Source: Alphaproteobacteria bacterium
GTDB lineage: Bacteria; Pseudomonadota; Alphaproteobacteria; Sphingomonadales; Sphingomonadaceae
Assembly (NCBI GenBank): GCA_019232625.1
Contig: JAFANP010000035.1
Span: 77,512 to 141,511 of the forward strand
Reading direction: 5' to 3'
Length of the DNA: 64,000 bases
Below are positions 20,620 to 30,192 of this stretch, piece after piece. Position 1 is the stretch's first letter. Each line of letters begins with the position of its first letter. The notes under the pieces are model-generated. The model was not told the origin of the DNA. It did no database searches and saw nothing but the letters and a program-made list of their open reading frames with translations. Position numbers and translations under genes: made by a program.

Positions 20620-21094
20620 GCATCGGCTCAGCTGCAGCCGCCGCCGCTGGAATCACATCATGGGCGAACTCGCCCGGCGCGGCGAGGGCCGTCACGAGGC
20701 CGGGGTGTTCCTCCTCGGGCATGTCCGGGGCGAGCGGCGGGAAGTGACGTCGGAAATCTATTACGACGAGCTCGATCCGAACGCCTATGCCAGTGGTGTC
20801 TGCATCCTGCACGCGGCGGCCTTCTCGAAGCTGTGGACGATCTGTCGCGAATGGGGGCTGACGGTGGTCGCCGACATTCACACGCATCCGAGCGGGGCCG
20901 GGCAGAGCGAAGCGGATCGCACCAATCCCATGGTGGCGGTCTCGGGGCATATCGGAATCATCGTTCCGAATTATGCGTCCGTCCCGGTGCAGCAGGCGAC
21001 GCTCGGCATCTACGAATACCGTGGCGGCCATCGCTGGTTCGACCGCTCGCCCCGCAACGCGCCGGGCTATCTCTATGTCGGGATGTGGGGCTGA
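20573..21094 (+). CDS. JAB/MPN (JAMM) isopeptidase-like protein
   Basis: EAGVFLLG ... [37 protein letters not shown]. Confidence 0.85.
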   Translation: MSFSIKAIIRAFAAPEHRLSCSRRRWNHIMGELARRGEGRHEAGVFLLGHVRGERREVTSEIYYDELDPNAYASGVCILHAAAFSKLWTICREWGLTVVADIHTHPSGAGQSEADRTNPMVAVSGHIGIIVPNYASVPVQQATLGIYEYRGGHRWFDRSPRNAPGYLYVGMWG

Positions 21095-21097
21095 GCC

Positions 21098-22480
21098 ATG
21101 CGCGCGATCGATCACACGACCCTGCACCGCACCGCGAAATATTTCATGGATAGCGGACGCGCCGAGAGTCCTGAGGAAGCGCTGCGCCTGCTCCAGTCCT
21201 TCGGGCTGGCGATCATGGTGAGCGCCGCGGCGGCGGCAAGCTATGAGGGGCAGGTCGCCCTCCTCACGCTCGTCAACTTGGCGCGGCGCACCTTCCTAGC
21301 CGGTGTCGAAGTGGTGAACCTGCCCGACGTGGCGAGAATCGCGCCGCTCGCCGATGCAGCTACCCTCCAGGGGGCCGTCATCGAGCTGGGCGGCCAGGTC
21401 ACGCAATCACGGCATGGGCAGTGGCCGCTGGCGGTCATCGGTGACGATTCGGCTTTCCCGGCCACCGGGACCGGCTGGCGCCTGGTCTGGGAGGGCTGGC
21501 GCGCCGGGGTGGTGCCGTTGCGCGAGAAGCCCCTCCCCTTTATGTCGCCTGCGATGGAGTTGGCACCCGCCATGGCGGCCGCCGTCTGCGCGGCGGAGCT
21601 GTTCGCCTTTCATGCCGGCAATCATCCCTTGGCCGGTAAGCGCCGTGCCGGGCTCTCGCTTTGGCAGCCGGGCGCCGATTGGACGACGGCGGCTGCGGAC
21701 GAGCCCGCACTGGCCTATCTTCCTTCGCGCCTCTGGCTGATCGGGCTGGGGAACCTCGGACAAGCCTACAGCTGGCTGCTGGCCTGCCTGCGTTACGAGG
21801 ATCCGAGTCAGGTCGAGCTAGTGCTTCAGGACTTCGATCGCCTGGCGGAATCGAACGACAGCACATCCATGCTCGCCTGCCTTGATGCTATCGGTAAAAT
21901 GAAGACTCGCTGGGTCGCCGAATGGCTGGAGCGGCGCGGCTTCCACACGGCACTCGAAGAGCGGCGGTTCGGTCTCTGGACGCAGCGGCAGGAATGGGAG
22001 CCGCCCGTCGCACTATGCGGCGTCGATAACGGCCTCGCCCGCGCCTCGCTTGAGAAGGCCGGGTTCGAGCTCGTGGTCGAATCGGGCCTCGGGGCCGGGC
22101 CGCAAGGGTTCCGCAATTTCTCCCTCCACAGCTTTCCGAGCTCGCGGCGCGCCGAGCAGATTTGGTCGGGAACGCAGGGCACGCACGCGCCCGACGTATC
22201 GAGCATGCCCGCCTACGCGGGGCTTCGAAAGCGCGGTATGGACCAGTGCGGCTTGGCGCAGCTGGCGTCCCGCACGGTGGGGGTCCCGTTCGTCGGCCTG
22301 ATCGCGGGCGGCTTCGTTATTGCGGAGCTTCTACGCCGGCTCCATGGCGGCCAGGCATACGGAGTGATTGCAGGGTCTGCTGCGTCCCTCAGCGACATCG
22401 AGGCGTCGGCCATCGAAGTAGAGCCGTACGGATATGGCTATGCGACCGCCGAGAGCCTGGACCAAGGAGAAAAAGGATGA
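21098..22480 (+). CDS. ThiF/E1-like adenylyltransferase
   Basis: LWLIGLGNLGQAYSWLL nucleotide-binding motif, VLQDFDRLAESNDSTSML, Cys in GMDQCGLAQLASRTVGVPFVG. Confidence 0.8.
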   Translation: MRAIDHTTLHRTAKYFMDSGRAESPEEALRLLQSFGLAIMVSAAAAASYEGQVALLTLVNLARRTFLAGVEVVNLPDVARIAPLADAATLQGAVIELGGQVTQSRHGQWPLAVIGDDSAFPATGTGWRLVWEGWRAGVVPLREKPLPFMSPAMELAPAMAAAVCAAELFAFHAGNHPLAGKRRAGLSLWQPGADWTTAAADEPALAYLPSRLWLIGLGNLGQAYSWLLACLRYEDPSQVELVLQDFDRLAESNDSTSMLACLDAIGKMKTRWVAEWLERRGFHTALEERRFGLWTQRQEWEPPVALCGVDNGLARASLEKAGFELVVESGLGAGPQGFRNFSLHSFPSSRRAEQIWSGTQGTHAPDVSSMPAYAGLRKRGMDQCGLAQLASRTVGVPFVGLIAGGFVIAELLRRLHGGQAYGVIAGSAASLSDIEASAIEVEPYGYGYATAESLDQGEKG

Positions 22481-23496
22481 GCGAGGTATTGGAGGATGCT
22501 GGTTTCGACGACTGGCCTGAGCCGACGATGCCGCAGGACATTAGCGTCGGCCTTCGCGGGTTCGCCTCGGAAGACGGCGCCCGCGAATTCGGTCATGCGG
22601 TGCTGGGGGCTGTGCGCACCATCAGCGGCCTGATCGATCTCGAGCGGCTGGACGGCATCACCATCGGCTTCGACTACGACGAGGCGCTGGCCTCGGTCGA
22701 CCGCGGCAAGGAAGGGCTGCGGCCGCTGTCGCGATCGGACGGCGAAGTGATCGGCATTGCCATGTCGCCGGCCGTGCTGCGCGACGGGGTGGTGAAGGTG
22801 CATCTCGTATTCTCGGCCGATTACATCGCGGGGATCCTCGATGGAGAGGCAACCGACGCTTTCCGATTTGCGCTCGCCGTGATCGCGCATGAATGCGCCC
22901 ATGTCGAAGTGACGAAACAGCGTGACATCGCCTTTCCGGATACGGTGCTCCAAGCGCATTACGAAGGATACGAAGCGGAGCTGTTCGGCCAAATTGCCGA
23001 CATCTGCTGGGAGGAATATGCGGCGTGCCGCATCGCGGCACCCTTCTCGTCCGGCAAGAGCGACGATTACACGGCCGGTTTGGAGAGCGTGCTCGCCGTG
23101 GCGGAGGATCGCGCCAACGAAGCGATCCGCGCCTACCGATCGCATGGAAACATTGATCGCGTGGTCAATGAAGCCGGAACCTCCTTGTGCCAGCCGTTGA
23201 AGATCGCCTCCTACCTGCTCGGCCACATGGATGGCGTCGGGATTGATTGGTCCGAGTTGGCCGCCATGCGGGAGCTTGTGGTTAGCTCCGGCTATGCTGA
23301 GCTGATCGATGACCTGCGCGATGAGCTGAGGCTGTTGTGGGAAGGTCGCGACTCCTGGGAGACTCTCGCAGAATTCGACATGCTCCGCGACGTGGTGCGG
23401 GACTGTTTCGAGTCCGGCGGCCTCTTCTTCAGCGGGCGGCCGGACGGGACGGCGCATGTCGCGATCCCCTTCACGGCGGAGACGATGCCGGTTTGA
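22477..23496 (+). CDS. Putative zinc metallopeptidase (HECAH motif) linked to Ubl operon
   Basis: ALAVIAHECAHVEVTKQRD; start overlaps upstream stop. Confidence 0.6.
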   Translation: MSEVLEDAGFDDWPEPTMPQDISVGLRGFASEDGAREFGHAVLGAVRTISGLIDLERLDGITIGFDYDEALASVDRGKEGLRPLSRSDGEVIGIAMSPAVLRDGVVKVHLVFSADYIAGILDGEATDAFRFALAVIAHECAHVEVTKQRDIAFPDTVLQAHYEGYEAELFGQIADICWEEYAACRIAAPFSSGKSDDYTAGLESVLAVAEDRANEAIRAYRSHGNIDRVVNEAGTSLCQPLKIASYLLGHMDGVGIDWSELAAMRELVVSSGYAELIDDLRDELRLLWEGRDSWETLAEFDMLRDVVRDCFESGGLFFSGRPDGTAHVAIPFTAETMPV

Positions 23497-23505
23497 TGGA
23501 CGCAG

Positions 23506-24051
23506 CTAAGTGCCTCGGAACTTTAAGCAGGCGAGCAGCTCGCGACCGGCCGTGTCGGTGCCGTTCTCCATCTCAATGGTGATAACGTCAGCGGGCAGGG
23601 CTCGGAAGTTGGCAGCGATGGTCCGCACCAGCTCGGCGTCGCGATGCGCGACCGAATGACGAGCCATCCGCCGATCTTCTTCTACGCGGACAATCGCGGT
23701 CTCGACCGAGATTGCGCAGTAGATCGGGATAAAAATGGCACCGCTGTCTATCGTAATGGCTCTCAGCTCCTCCAATGGACCTACGTCAAAGAAGCACATG
23801 CCGTCCGCCACGGCGGAGTTGCCTCGTTCGATCACGGTACGAATCGCTGACGTGGTTGCGTCAAAAGCCGCTTCTTCCTCTGCGGTGGTATAGAAGCAGG
23901 GGTCGAACATCGCGGCCCTGATCACGTCTCGCGACACGATCTGCAGCTTATCGATCCAGTCGGCCAGCCAACGTGCCAGGGTGGACTTCCCAGCTCCCGG
24001 ATAACCCATGAGTGCGAGCACTGTGGGACGCTCAAAGGCTAGCCGCGGCAT
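23506..24051 (-). CDS. P-loop kinase / AAA-type ATP-binding protein
   Basis: LALMGYPGAGKSTLARWLADWIDKLQIVSRDVIRAAMF. Confidence 0.8.
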   Translation of the reverse strand: MPRLAFERPTVLALMGYPGAGKSTLARWLADWIDKLQIVSRDVIRAAMFDPCFYTTAEEEAAFDATTSAIRTVIERGNSAVADGMCFFDVGPLEELRAITIDSGAIFIPIYCAISVETAIVRVEEDRRMARHSVAHRDAELVRTIAANFRALPADVITIEMENGTDTAGRELLACLKFRGT

Positions 24052-24141
24052 TGGCGCGGCCCCGCTTCCGAGAATATAGCGTCCGTTGCGCCCAGGTGCG
24101 GCCGAAGGCCTGCCATGTGACGGATAACTCCCGATTATGAC

Positions 24142-24705
24142 ATGCCTTCGCGCATAACGTGGTTCTGGGCCGTCCAATGCCTCACCTTAGGGCGCGTTCT
24201 GCTAGCGTTCCTGTTCGTGGTGCTCAGCCCATTTCCCGAACTCCGTTACTTCGTGGCCTCAATTTATATCGCGGCCTGGTCGACGGATTTCATCGATGGG
24301 CGGCTTGCTCGGGCTCGGCAGGTGACATCGCGATTCGGAGGGGCAATGGACATTTTCGGCGATCGGTACATCACCGTCTTGTCTCTCCTGTACGTAGGGC
24401 ATCGCGGCGTGAGCCTGCCTATCCTGGCTGTTATCCTTCTAAGGGAACTCTATTCAGTCGCCATGCGCATGGTCCACGTCGAAGGCCGAGGGATCATGGT
24501 CTCACACCGAATTATTGGAGGGTTCGTACACCTCACCATAGGATTGGGTACCCTTAACCTGATTTGTCGACCTGAGGCGACGGTGGGGACCCTAGACCAA
24601 GCCCCATTCGTTATCGTTTCCGGGTTTTATTTGCTATACTTTCCCTGGACAATAATTAAATCCTTCCCAAGGATTATAGCCGCGATAAGGAATGACCTCC
24701 GATAA
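24142..24705 (+). CDS. CDP-alcohol phosphatidyltransferase family protein
   Basis: Matches DG-x2-AR-x8-G-x3-D-x3-D: DGRLARARQVTSRFGGAMDIFGD. Confidence 0.9.
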   Translation: MPSRITWFWAVQCLTLGRVLLAFLFVVLSPFPELRYFVASIYIAAWSTDFIDGRLARARQVTSRFGGAMDIFGDRYITVLSLLYVGHRGVSLPILAVILLRELYSVAMRMVHVEGRGIMVSHRIIGGFVHLTIGLGTLNLICRPEATVGTLDQAPFVIVSGFYLLYFPWTIIKSFPRIIAAIRNDLR

Positions 24706-25834
24706 GTTCCGTAGCCTTCGATAAGAGATTGAGGCTAGAAATAGCCAGCGCAGGAGTGAGGGTGACTCCAAATGTGCTGGACACCTGGTATAGGTGCGGC
24801 CACTTTGGTATCTTTTCCACTTTTCTTACAACTTCGTCGAAATATGTGGTGTAAGCGTGTGCATCACGCAGAGCCTGACCTTTAAGGCGCCCTTCACTTA
24901 TATCTGCATAATAGAAGCGCTGCCGCTCCTTGATATGCGCAATCTCGAAGGACTTGAGACGAGCAATTCCGCCGTGCAACAGGGCAGTGGGTATGCCGTA
25001 GAAAATTGCTAGAACGAATACCTGTACAGATACGCCTATTAGCATCGAGGTATCCAGCTGCCTATGGGTATATACAACTCCAAAGAATGCCAAAGACGAC
25101 AGAACGAGAGCTGTAATCGTAGGTGACAAAATCAGGTTAGACAGAAAGGCAATTCCGCCGCATTGGTCGGAGCTGAAGGGCAATATCCGTATGGATCTGT
25201 TGTCCACCAGCCGTTTGAGAAAGGAAGCTTGAAACCAGACGATCCCGGAGAAAATGTGTAAAATGCTAGGGAGAAGCAGCGCATGCATATAGAATTTGTA
25301 CAGAGCGTCTCCGAGGTACCCTCGCCTAAAAGTGCTAGAATCCCAGAAATCGAGCGGTGCTAAGCGGCCCGGCCAAAAGTTTTGGTATGTGGTCCACGCA
25401 AAAGCGGCGATTCCAACAGTGAACAAAGCAGAATATAACGCTCGGCTCCGATCGGACTCTAAAGCGACGAATCTTAACAGTGGCATTAGAAGCTTATCGT
25501 GGAACGCCAGCTTAGCTGGGTCTTGGGAAAGGGCAGCATAACTGCGCCGAGTTCTCACTGCCCTTTTCAGTGTCGCATAAATGGTAGGCGGTAGGGTTAG
25601 CTGGATGAGAAACCATCCCCAAATTCCCGGATGCTCAAGAAACCCGTACCCTTTTTGTCCTAAGAATAGGGATCCGTCTGCAAATGAGCATAAGGCAAGA
25701 GAAGCTACCGCGAACGCTACGAGAACCGCGTTTCTTTCGCTGAATCCCTTTATACCCACCCCACGCAAAAGTCGGTGTGGCACAAAGGCTGGGTGTCTGT
25801 AGAATGCAGTGGATAGGGCTCGGGTCGCGCTCAT
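24674..25834 (-). CDS. Hypothetical polytopic membrane protein
   Basis: Long ORF with multiple TMs, noticeably lower GC than surroundings. Confidence 0.7.
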   Translation of the reverse strand: MSATRALSTAFYRHPAFVPHRLLRGVGIKGFSERNAVLVAFAVASLALCSFADGSLFLGQKGYGFLEHPGIWGWFLIQLTLPPTIYATLKRAVRTRRSYAALSQDPAKLAFHDKLLMPLLRFVALESDRSRALYSALFTVGIAAFAWTTYQNFWPGRLAPLDFWDSSTFRRGYLGDALYKFYMHALLLPSILHIFSGIVWFQASFLKRLVDNRSIRILPFSSDQCGGIAFLSNLILSPTITALVLSSLAFFGVVYTHRQLDTSMLIGVSVQVFVLAIFYGIPTALLHGGIARLKSFEIAHIKERQRFYYADISEGRLKGQALRDAHAYTTYFDEVVRKVEKIPKWPHLYQVSSTFGVTLTPALAISSLNLLSKATELIGGHSLSRL

Positions 25835-26032
25835 AATCGGGAGTTATCCCTCGCGGAGTTGGCGCATTCGTAGCCGCTGAATTGCTGAAGCGAAAGCACC
25901 TCCGCTGAAGATGCTGGCGCAGGCGAAGGCGACAAGATCGGGTACGCACCTCCCTACATTCGCCTGAGAGCCCCGCAGCGTGCGTTGCTCGCATTCGTCA
26001 GGTTGAGGCGATCTGATCGATAACCCCGATTT

Positions 26033-26881
26033 ATGATCGCCTTCAGTGAGGGGCTCGATCTAGCGATTCAGCTTCAGGACCTGGAGCTGGTGGAGGCGCC
26101 GCGTTCACCGGTTCAGGAGATACGCCTGCTGCGGCATCCACAGCTCGGGCTGGTACTGACGATCAATGGCGAACTGCAACATGTGCAGGCTTGGCAGGCC
26201 CTTTATCACGAGCCGGTGGTCCACATTCCCGCGAGCTTCATTGGCGAGCTGCGCGATGTGTTGATCCTCGGAGGGGGTTCGCTCTTTGCCGCAGCCGAGG
26301 CGCTCAAATACCCCACCATCCGCCGATGCGTGCTGGTCGACCATGACCGCAGCGTGCTCGACCTGATGGCTCGGCATTACGAGCACGCAAGCCGAGTGCT
26401 CGAGGATGATCGTCTCGCCTATTTTGCCGGCGACGCCCTTGCCTTTGTCCGCCAATGTTCCGACCGTTTCGATTTGATCGTGAACGACTGCCTCGATCTC
26501 TTGGCGGCCGTGCGAGGGGTGCGCTCGCCATTCCGCATGCTTGCGGATCTGCTAAGCGAAGAGGGCGTCTGTGGAGATCTAATTTACCGCCACCTATTCG
26601 AGCGAACACATTTTCAGGCGACCCGCGAGCTTCTGACTGAATTCGCCAACCAGGCTGTGTCCATGGTGACGGTGCCCGAATACCCCGGCGTGCTGCATGG
26701 GCTCGTAATGTGGGGCACGGCGCCCGTCACGCAGGAGATGCGCCAGCCGATCAATCGTGTGCAAGCGGCATGGGCATTGAGCGGCGACCACCCGTGCGAA
26801 TTCTATGATCCCCGTTTCCTTGCCTTCCACCTCTATCTCTCGCCCTTTCTCGCCCACGCCTGGCGCGGCGAGGCTAGCTGA
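26033..26881 (+). CDS. Spermidine synthase-like methyltransferase-fold protein
   Basis: LLRHPQLGLVLTINGELQHVQAWQALYHEPVVHIP, VLILGGGSLFAAAEALKYPTIRRCVLVDHDRSVLDLM. Confidence 0.82.
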   Translation: MIAFSEGLDLAIQLQDLELVEAPRSPVQEIRLLRHPQLGLVLTINGELQHVQAWQALYHEPVVHIPASFIGELRDVLILGGGSLFAAAEALKYPTIRRCVLVDHDRSVLDLMARHYEHASRVLEDDRLAYFAGDALAFVRQCSDRFDLIVNDCLDLLAAVRGVRSPFRMLADLLSEEGVCGDLIYRHLFERTHFQATRELLTEFANQAVSMVTVPEYPGVLHGLVMWGTAPVTQEMRQPINRVQAAWALSGDHPCEFYDPRFLAFHLYLSPFLAHAWRGEAS

Positions 26882-27743
26882 TGAAGGCGCGACGAAAACT
26901 CAAATCCGGGGAAGGGCTGCTGATCTCGTCGTAAAAAATCCGAGCTTTTTTCCAAGCGCGGGAATCGAGAATGCGGGCGTTGCACTGCCTCAGTTCCGCC
27001 GGTTCGCTCATGTAGCCGTATTGCACGAGGTATTGTTCTGCTTCCTTGTCGGTAACTGCCCAGGCAGAGCCGAGAAGCGAGCTCACCCGGTCCTGCGCCC
27101 GCCGCGCCGGAGAGACGCGATTGATCTGTAGGTAGGGAATGTTCTTGTAGTGCGAGATGTCGATCTCGATGCCCGATTTTCTGGCTATGCCCTGGGCGAC
27201 GAAACCATGCTGCGCGGGGCAGCGGGCTAAGCGGCCGCGAACGCGCGCGCGAACGCCGAAGAAGCTCGGATGGAAGAAATGAGGAATTGCCCGAAGAAGC
27301 AGCTTAGTCGGCACCACCCCGACCAAGCCCTCTCCTACAAATCCGTAGCGGGCATACAGGCCGACTAGCGTTTCCCCGTTTAAGCTGCCGATCCTGAGGG
27401 CCGCGTCTGAACCGGCGAAAAATTCTATCGCTTGGTACTCCTCGTTCGAGATTTTGCCCTCGAACTGATAAAGTTGGTTCCAGCGGGTTGCGTTCTCCAT
27501 CGGGTCGCTTGGAAAAAGCTGAGCGTATGGCGAGATCAGCCCGTCGAAAACGATTTGATCGCCGTCGCCGACGACGTTCTCGTGGAGCCCCCGCCGCCAA
27601 AGATCCATCGCACCGTCGAACGAGTTTTGCCGGGTGACCCTCTGCAGCGCCTCCGAGAACGCATAGCCGCCGATGGCGCCGACAATCGTCTGCGCTGCCG
27701 CCTCGAGCAGCGGTTTCCACAGCAGTTCGACGCCCATAGTCAT
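26874..27743 (-). CDS. Hypothetical protein
   Basis: Full ORF MTMGVELLWKPLLEAAAQTIVGAIGGYAFSEALQ. Confidence 0.65.
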   Translation of the reverse strand: MTMGVELLWKPLLEAAAQTIVGAIGGYAFSEALQRVTRQNSFDGAMDLWRRGLHENVVGDGDQIVFDGLISPYAQLFPSDPMENATRWNQLYQFEGKISNEEYQAIEFFAGSDAALRIGSLNGETLVGLYARYGFVGEGLVGVVPTKLLLRAIPHFFHPSFFGVRARVRGRLARCPAQHGFVAQGIARKSGIEIDISHYKNIPYLQINRVSPARRAQDRVSSLLGSAWAVTDKEAEQYLVQYGYMSEPAELRQCNARILDSRAWKKARIFYDEISSPSPDLSFRRAFIS

Positions 27744-27889
27744 AAATCGGGGTTATCCCTCGCATCGGCGGTATAGCCGACGGTAGCGATAGCAGGAAGG
27801 CGGCAAGGCTTCGGAAAACAATGTCCGTTACGGACGCAATCTCTCGCCGTCGGGGCACGGCAGCCGCGCCCGTGGTGGGGGATTGAATT

Positions 27890-28819
27890 TTGATCGTAAC
27901 CGAGGCCGCGGCGGCTTATGTGAGCCGCTTTACATCGACGCGTGACCCATCCGAGCACACAGTCCGGGCATATCGATCCGATCTCCGAAACTACTCGGAT
28001 TTTGTGGCAGCCCGCGGACTTTGCCCCCAACGAGAGGATACCGTGCTGGCGTACGCGCGCTATCTGACCGCTGACCGGGCCGCCGCTCCTCGTACGCTGC
28101 GCCGTCGAATGGCCTGCCTGCGGGGGTTCTACAAGGATCTGGTCCGCACGGGCGTGATTGAGCGCTCACCATTTGCGCAGTTGGAGATGCAGCTGCCGCG
28201 CGCGCGGTCGCTGCCTCGCGGGATTACTCGGACGGATGCGGCGCGGCTGGCGGACCGCGCCTGGGCTGTCTGCTCGACCCGCGCGAGCCGAGAATCGCAG
28301 CGATTTGCCATCGCGGTACTGGTGTTGCTGGCGACCGGCATTCGCGTCGGCGAGCTCGTCCAACTGCGGCCCTGCGACTATGACGCAGACAGCGGTGCGC
28401 TGCTCGTCCGTGGCAAGGGTCGTAAGGAACGGCGCGTCTTCATCGTCGACGATCGGCTGCGCCGGCTGCTGGCCCGGCTTGCTGACCTGGCTGGCGCCGC
28501 AACGCTGCTCGGACCCGGCGGCGGTCCCTGGTCCACCCAGGCCGTCCGGCGCAGCCTGCGCAGCTTCGCGACCGGGATAGGACTCTCAACGCCGGTCACG
28601 CCGCACATGCTACGGCATACTTGCGCCACGCTGTTGCTCGAAGATGGCGTGGACTTACGATTTCTGCAGCGGCTCCTTGGCCACGAGAACATCGCGACCA
28701 CTGCGATTTACGCGCATGTCGGCGATATGGGCCTCAAGCGCGCATTGGAAGAAGCGCGGCTGCTGGCGACCTTGACGCTCGCCACGACGAGAAATCAGTC
28801 GGCGGCTAAGAGGCGGTGA
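27890..28819 (+). CDS. XerC/D-like tyrosine recombinase
   Basis: ATGIRVGELVQL, TPHMLRHTCATLLLEDGVDLRFLQRLLGHENIATTAIYAHV. Confidence 0.92.
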   Translation: MIVTEAAAAYVSRFTSTRDPSEHTVRAYRSDLRNYSDFVAARGLCPQREDTVLAYARYLTADRAAAPRTLRRRMACLRGFYKDLVRTGVIERSPFAQLEMQLPRARSLPRGITRTDAARLADRAWAVCSTRASRESQRFAIAVLVLLATGIRVGELVQLRPCDYDADSGALLVRGKGRKERRVFIVDDRLRRLLARLADLAGAATLLGPGGGPWSTQAVRRSLRSFATGIGLSTPVTPHMLRHTCATLLLEDGVDLRFLQRLLGHENIATTAIYAHVGDMGLKRALEEARLLATLTLATTRNQSAAKRR

Positions 28820-29139
28820 AGCTGATCGGCCGACAGGCCGTTCCCCGGGCCGCCTCCCGCGCGGCGTTCTTCTTCGAAGGCGGCAAGCATGCGGCCATAG
28901 CGCGGGAGCATCGGCATGTGGCTGTTGAGGTCGCGGCCGGCGAACTCCTGAAACAGATCGAGCTTCGCGACCAGGAAATTGGCAACGCTGTAATGGTCGG
29001 CCTCCTCGTTGCCGTCGAAGCCGTGGAAGCGGGCGTAATAGGATTCGGCGAACTGCTCGGCCTGGCCAGGCGGAAGCGCGGCGAGCGAATCCTCAATGCC
29101 GCGATACATGTTCATGATCGCACTGACTTCCTCGACCAC
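28795..29139 (-). CDS. YfbU-like protein, probably truncated
   Basis: ARFHGFDGNEEADHYSVANFLV ... LNSHMPMLPRYGRML. Confidence 0.55.
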   Translation of the reverse strand: MVEEVSAIMNMYRGIEDSLAALPPGQAEQFAESYYARFHGFDGNEEADHYSVANFLVAKLDLFQEFAGRDLNSHMPMLPRYGRMLAAFEEERRAGGGPGNGLSADQLHRLLAAD

Positions 29140-29635
29140 GCCCTACCTGCTGGGGAATTTCGCCACCAAGATCTGGCACAGCAACGCTTGCGCCGAGACT
29201 AACCGTTGGGCGGCCGACACGCTCGGCCAAGTGGTGAAGCAGCGGGCGAGCTACAGCGAAGGCGAAGGCTCGAGCCAGAATTGGGGCATGAATATGGGCG
29301 AAGGGAGGAGTTCGGGCAGCAGCACGAATTACGGCGGCAGCCAAAGCTACGGGCGCGGTATCAATAGCGGCGGCGGCAGTTCGACCTGGGGGTCGGGCAA
29401 CTCGCAGAACGACAGCGATAATTGGGGCCGCAACCGGGGCGGCAGTACCAGCAGCAATGTCAGCCACGGCTATTCGGAACAGGTCGGTTACCTGATCGAG
29501 CCGGGCGAGTTCGGGCGGATGTTGAAGACGGGCGGACCCGCCAACGGCAACCGCGTCTCGGCGATCTGGTATCAGGCCGGACGGCGCTTTGCCGCCTCCA
29601 GCGGCAACGCATTGCTGGCGGAATTCCAGCAATGA
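29096..29635 (+). pseudogene. C-terminal remnant of TraG/VirD4-type coupling protein
   Basis: LLGNFATKIWHSNACAETNRWAADTLGQ ... LIEPGEFGRMLKTGGPANGNRVSAIWYQAGRRFA; ATPase part absent. Confidence 0.6.
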
Positions 29636-30192
29636 AACGGCCGGAAGGGCTCACGGGCTTCATCGGACAGCCGGTGGTGACGCTGGTGCTGGTCGCTGCC
29701 GGGGCGTTCGCGCTGTATCAGGTGGCGGTCTCGGGCGCGTGGGTGCTGGCGCTGGTGGTGCTGGTGGCGCTGGGCGGGGTGGCCAAGGCCAACCGCGAAG
29801 TGACGGCCTACCGGCAATGGAAGCAGGAATGGGATGCGATGGCGCCGAGCCCGGAGGCGGCACCGCGCGAAGCGGGCGGCAAGGCCGGACGCGTCGCGCT
29901 GCTGCTGATCGTGATCGGGCTGATGGCGCTCTATCTGGCGGCGAATCTGGATCAGCCCGGCTTCGGGTTTGCGCTGGCCTGGCTGGTGGGCGGCGGGGTG
30001 GTGGTGCTGGCCGTCGCCCTCGTGCGCAGGGGCCGAAGCGCGGGGGCGGAAGCGCGGGCGAGTTCGCCCTCTGCGGTGGCGCCGGTGACGATCTGCGTGC
30101 AACGGCCGTTATTGCCGGTGCCGGATTTGACGCGGGCTTACGGGGCGCTGCCCGATCATTGCTGCAAGCTGCTGGGGATCGGTCAGCCTTAG
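29632..30192 (+). CDS. Hypothetical membrane protein (conjugation-associated context)
   Basis: Overlaps the TraG-like stop (ATGA); TM segments. Confidence 0.6.
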   Translation: MKRPEGLTGFIGQPVVTLVLVAAGAFALYQVAVSGAWVLALVVLVALGGVAKANREVTAYRQWKQEWDAMAPSPEAAPREAGGKAGRVALLLIVIGLMALYLAANLDQPGFGFALAWLVGGGVVVLAVALVRRGRSAGAEARASSPSAVAPVTICVQRPLLPVPDLTRAYGALPDHCCKLLGIGQP

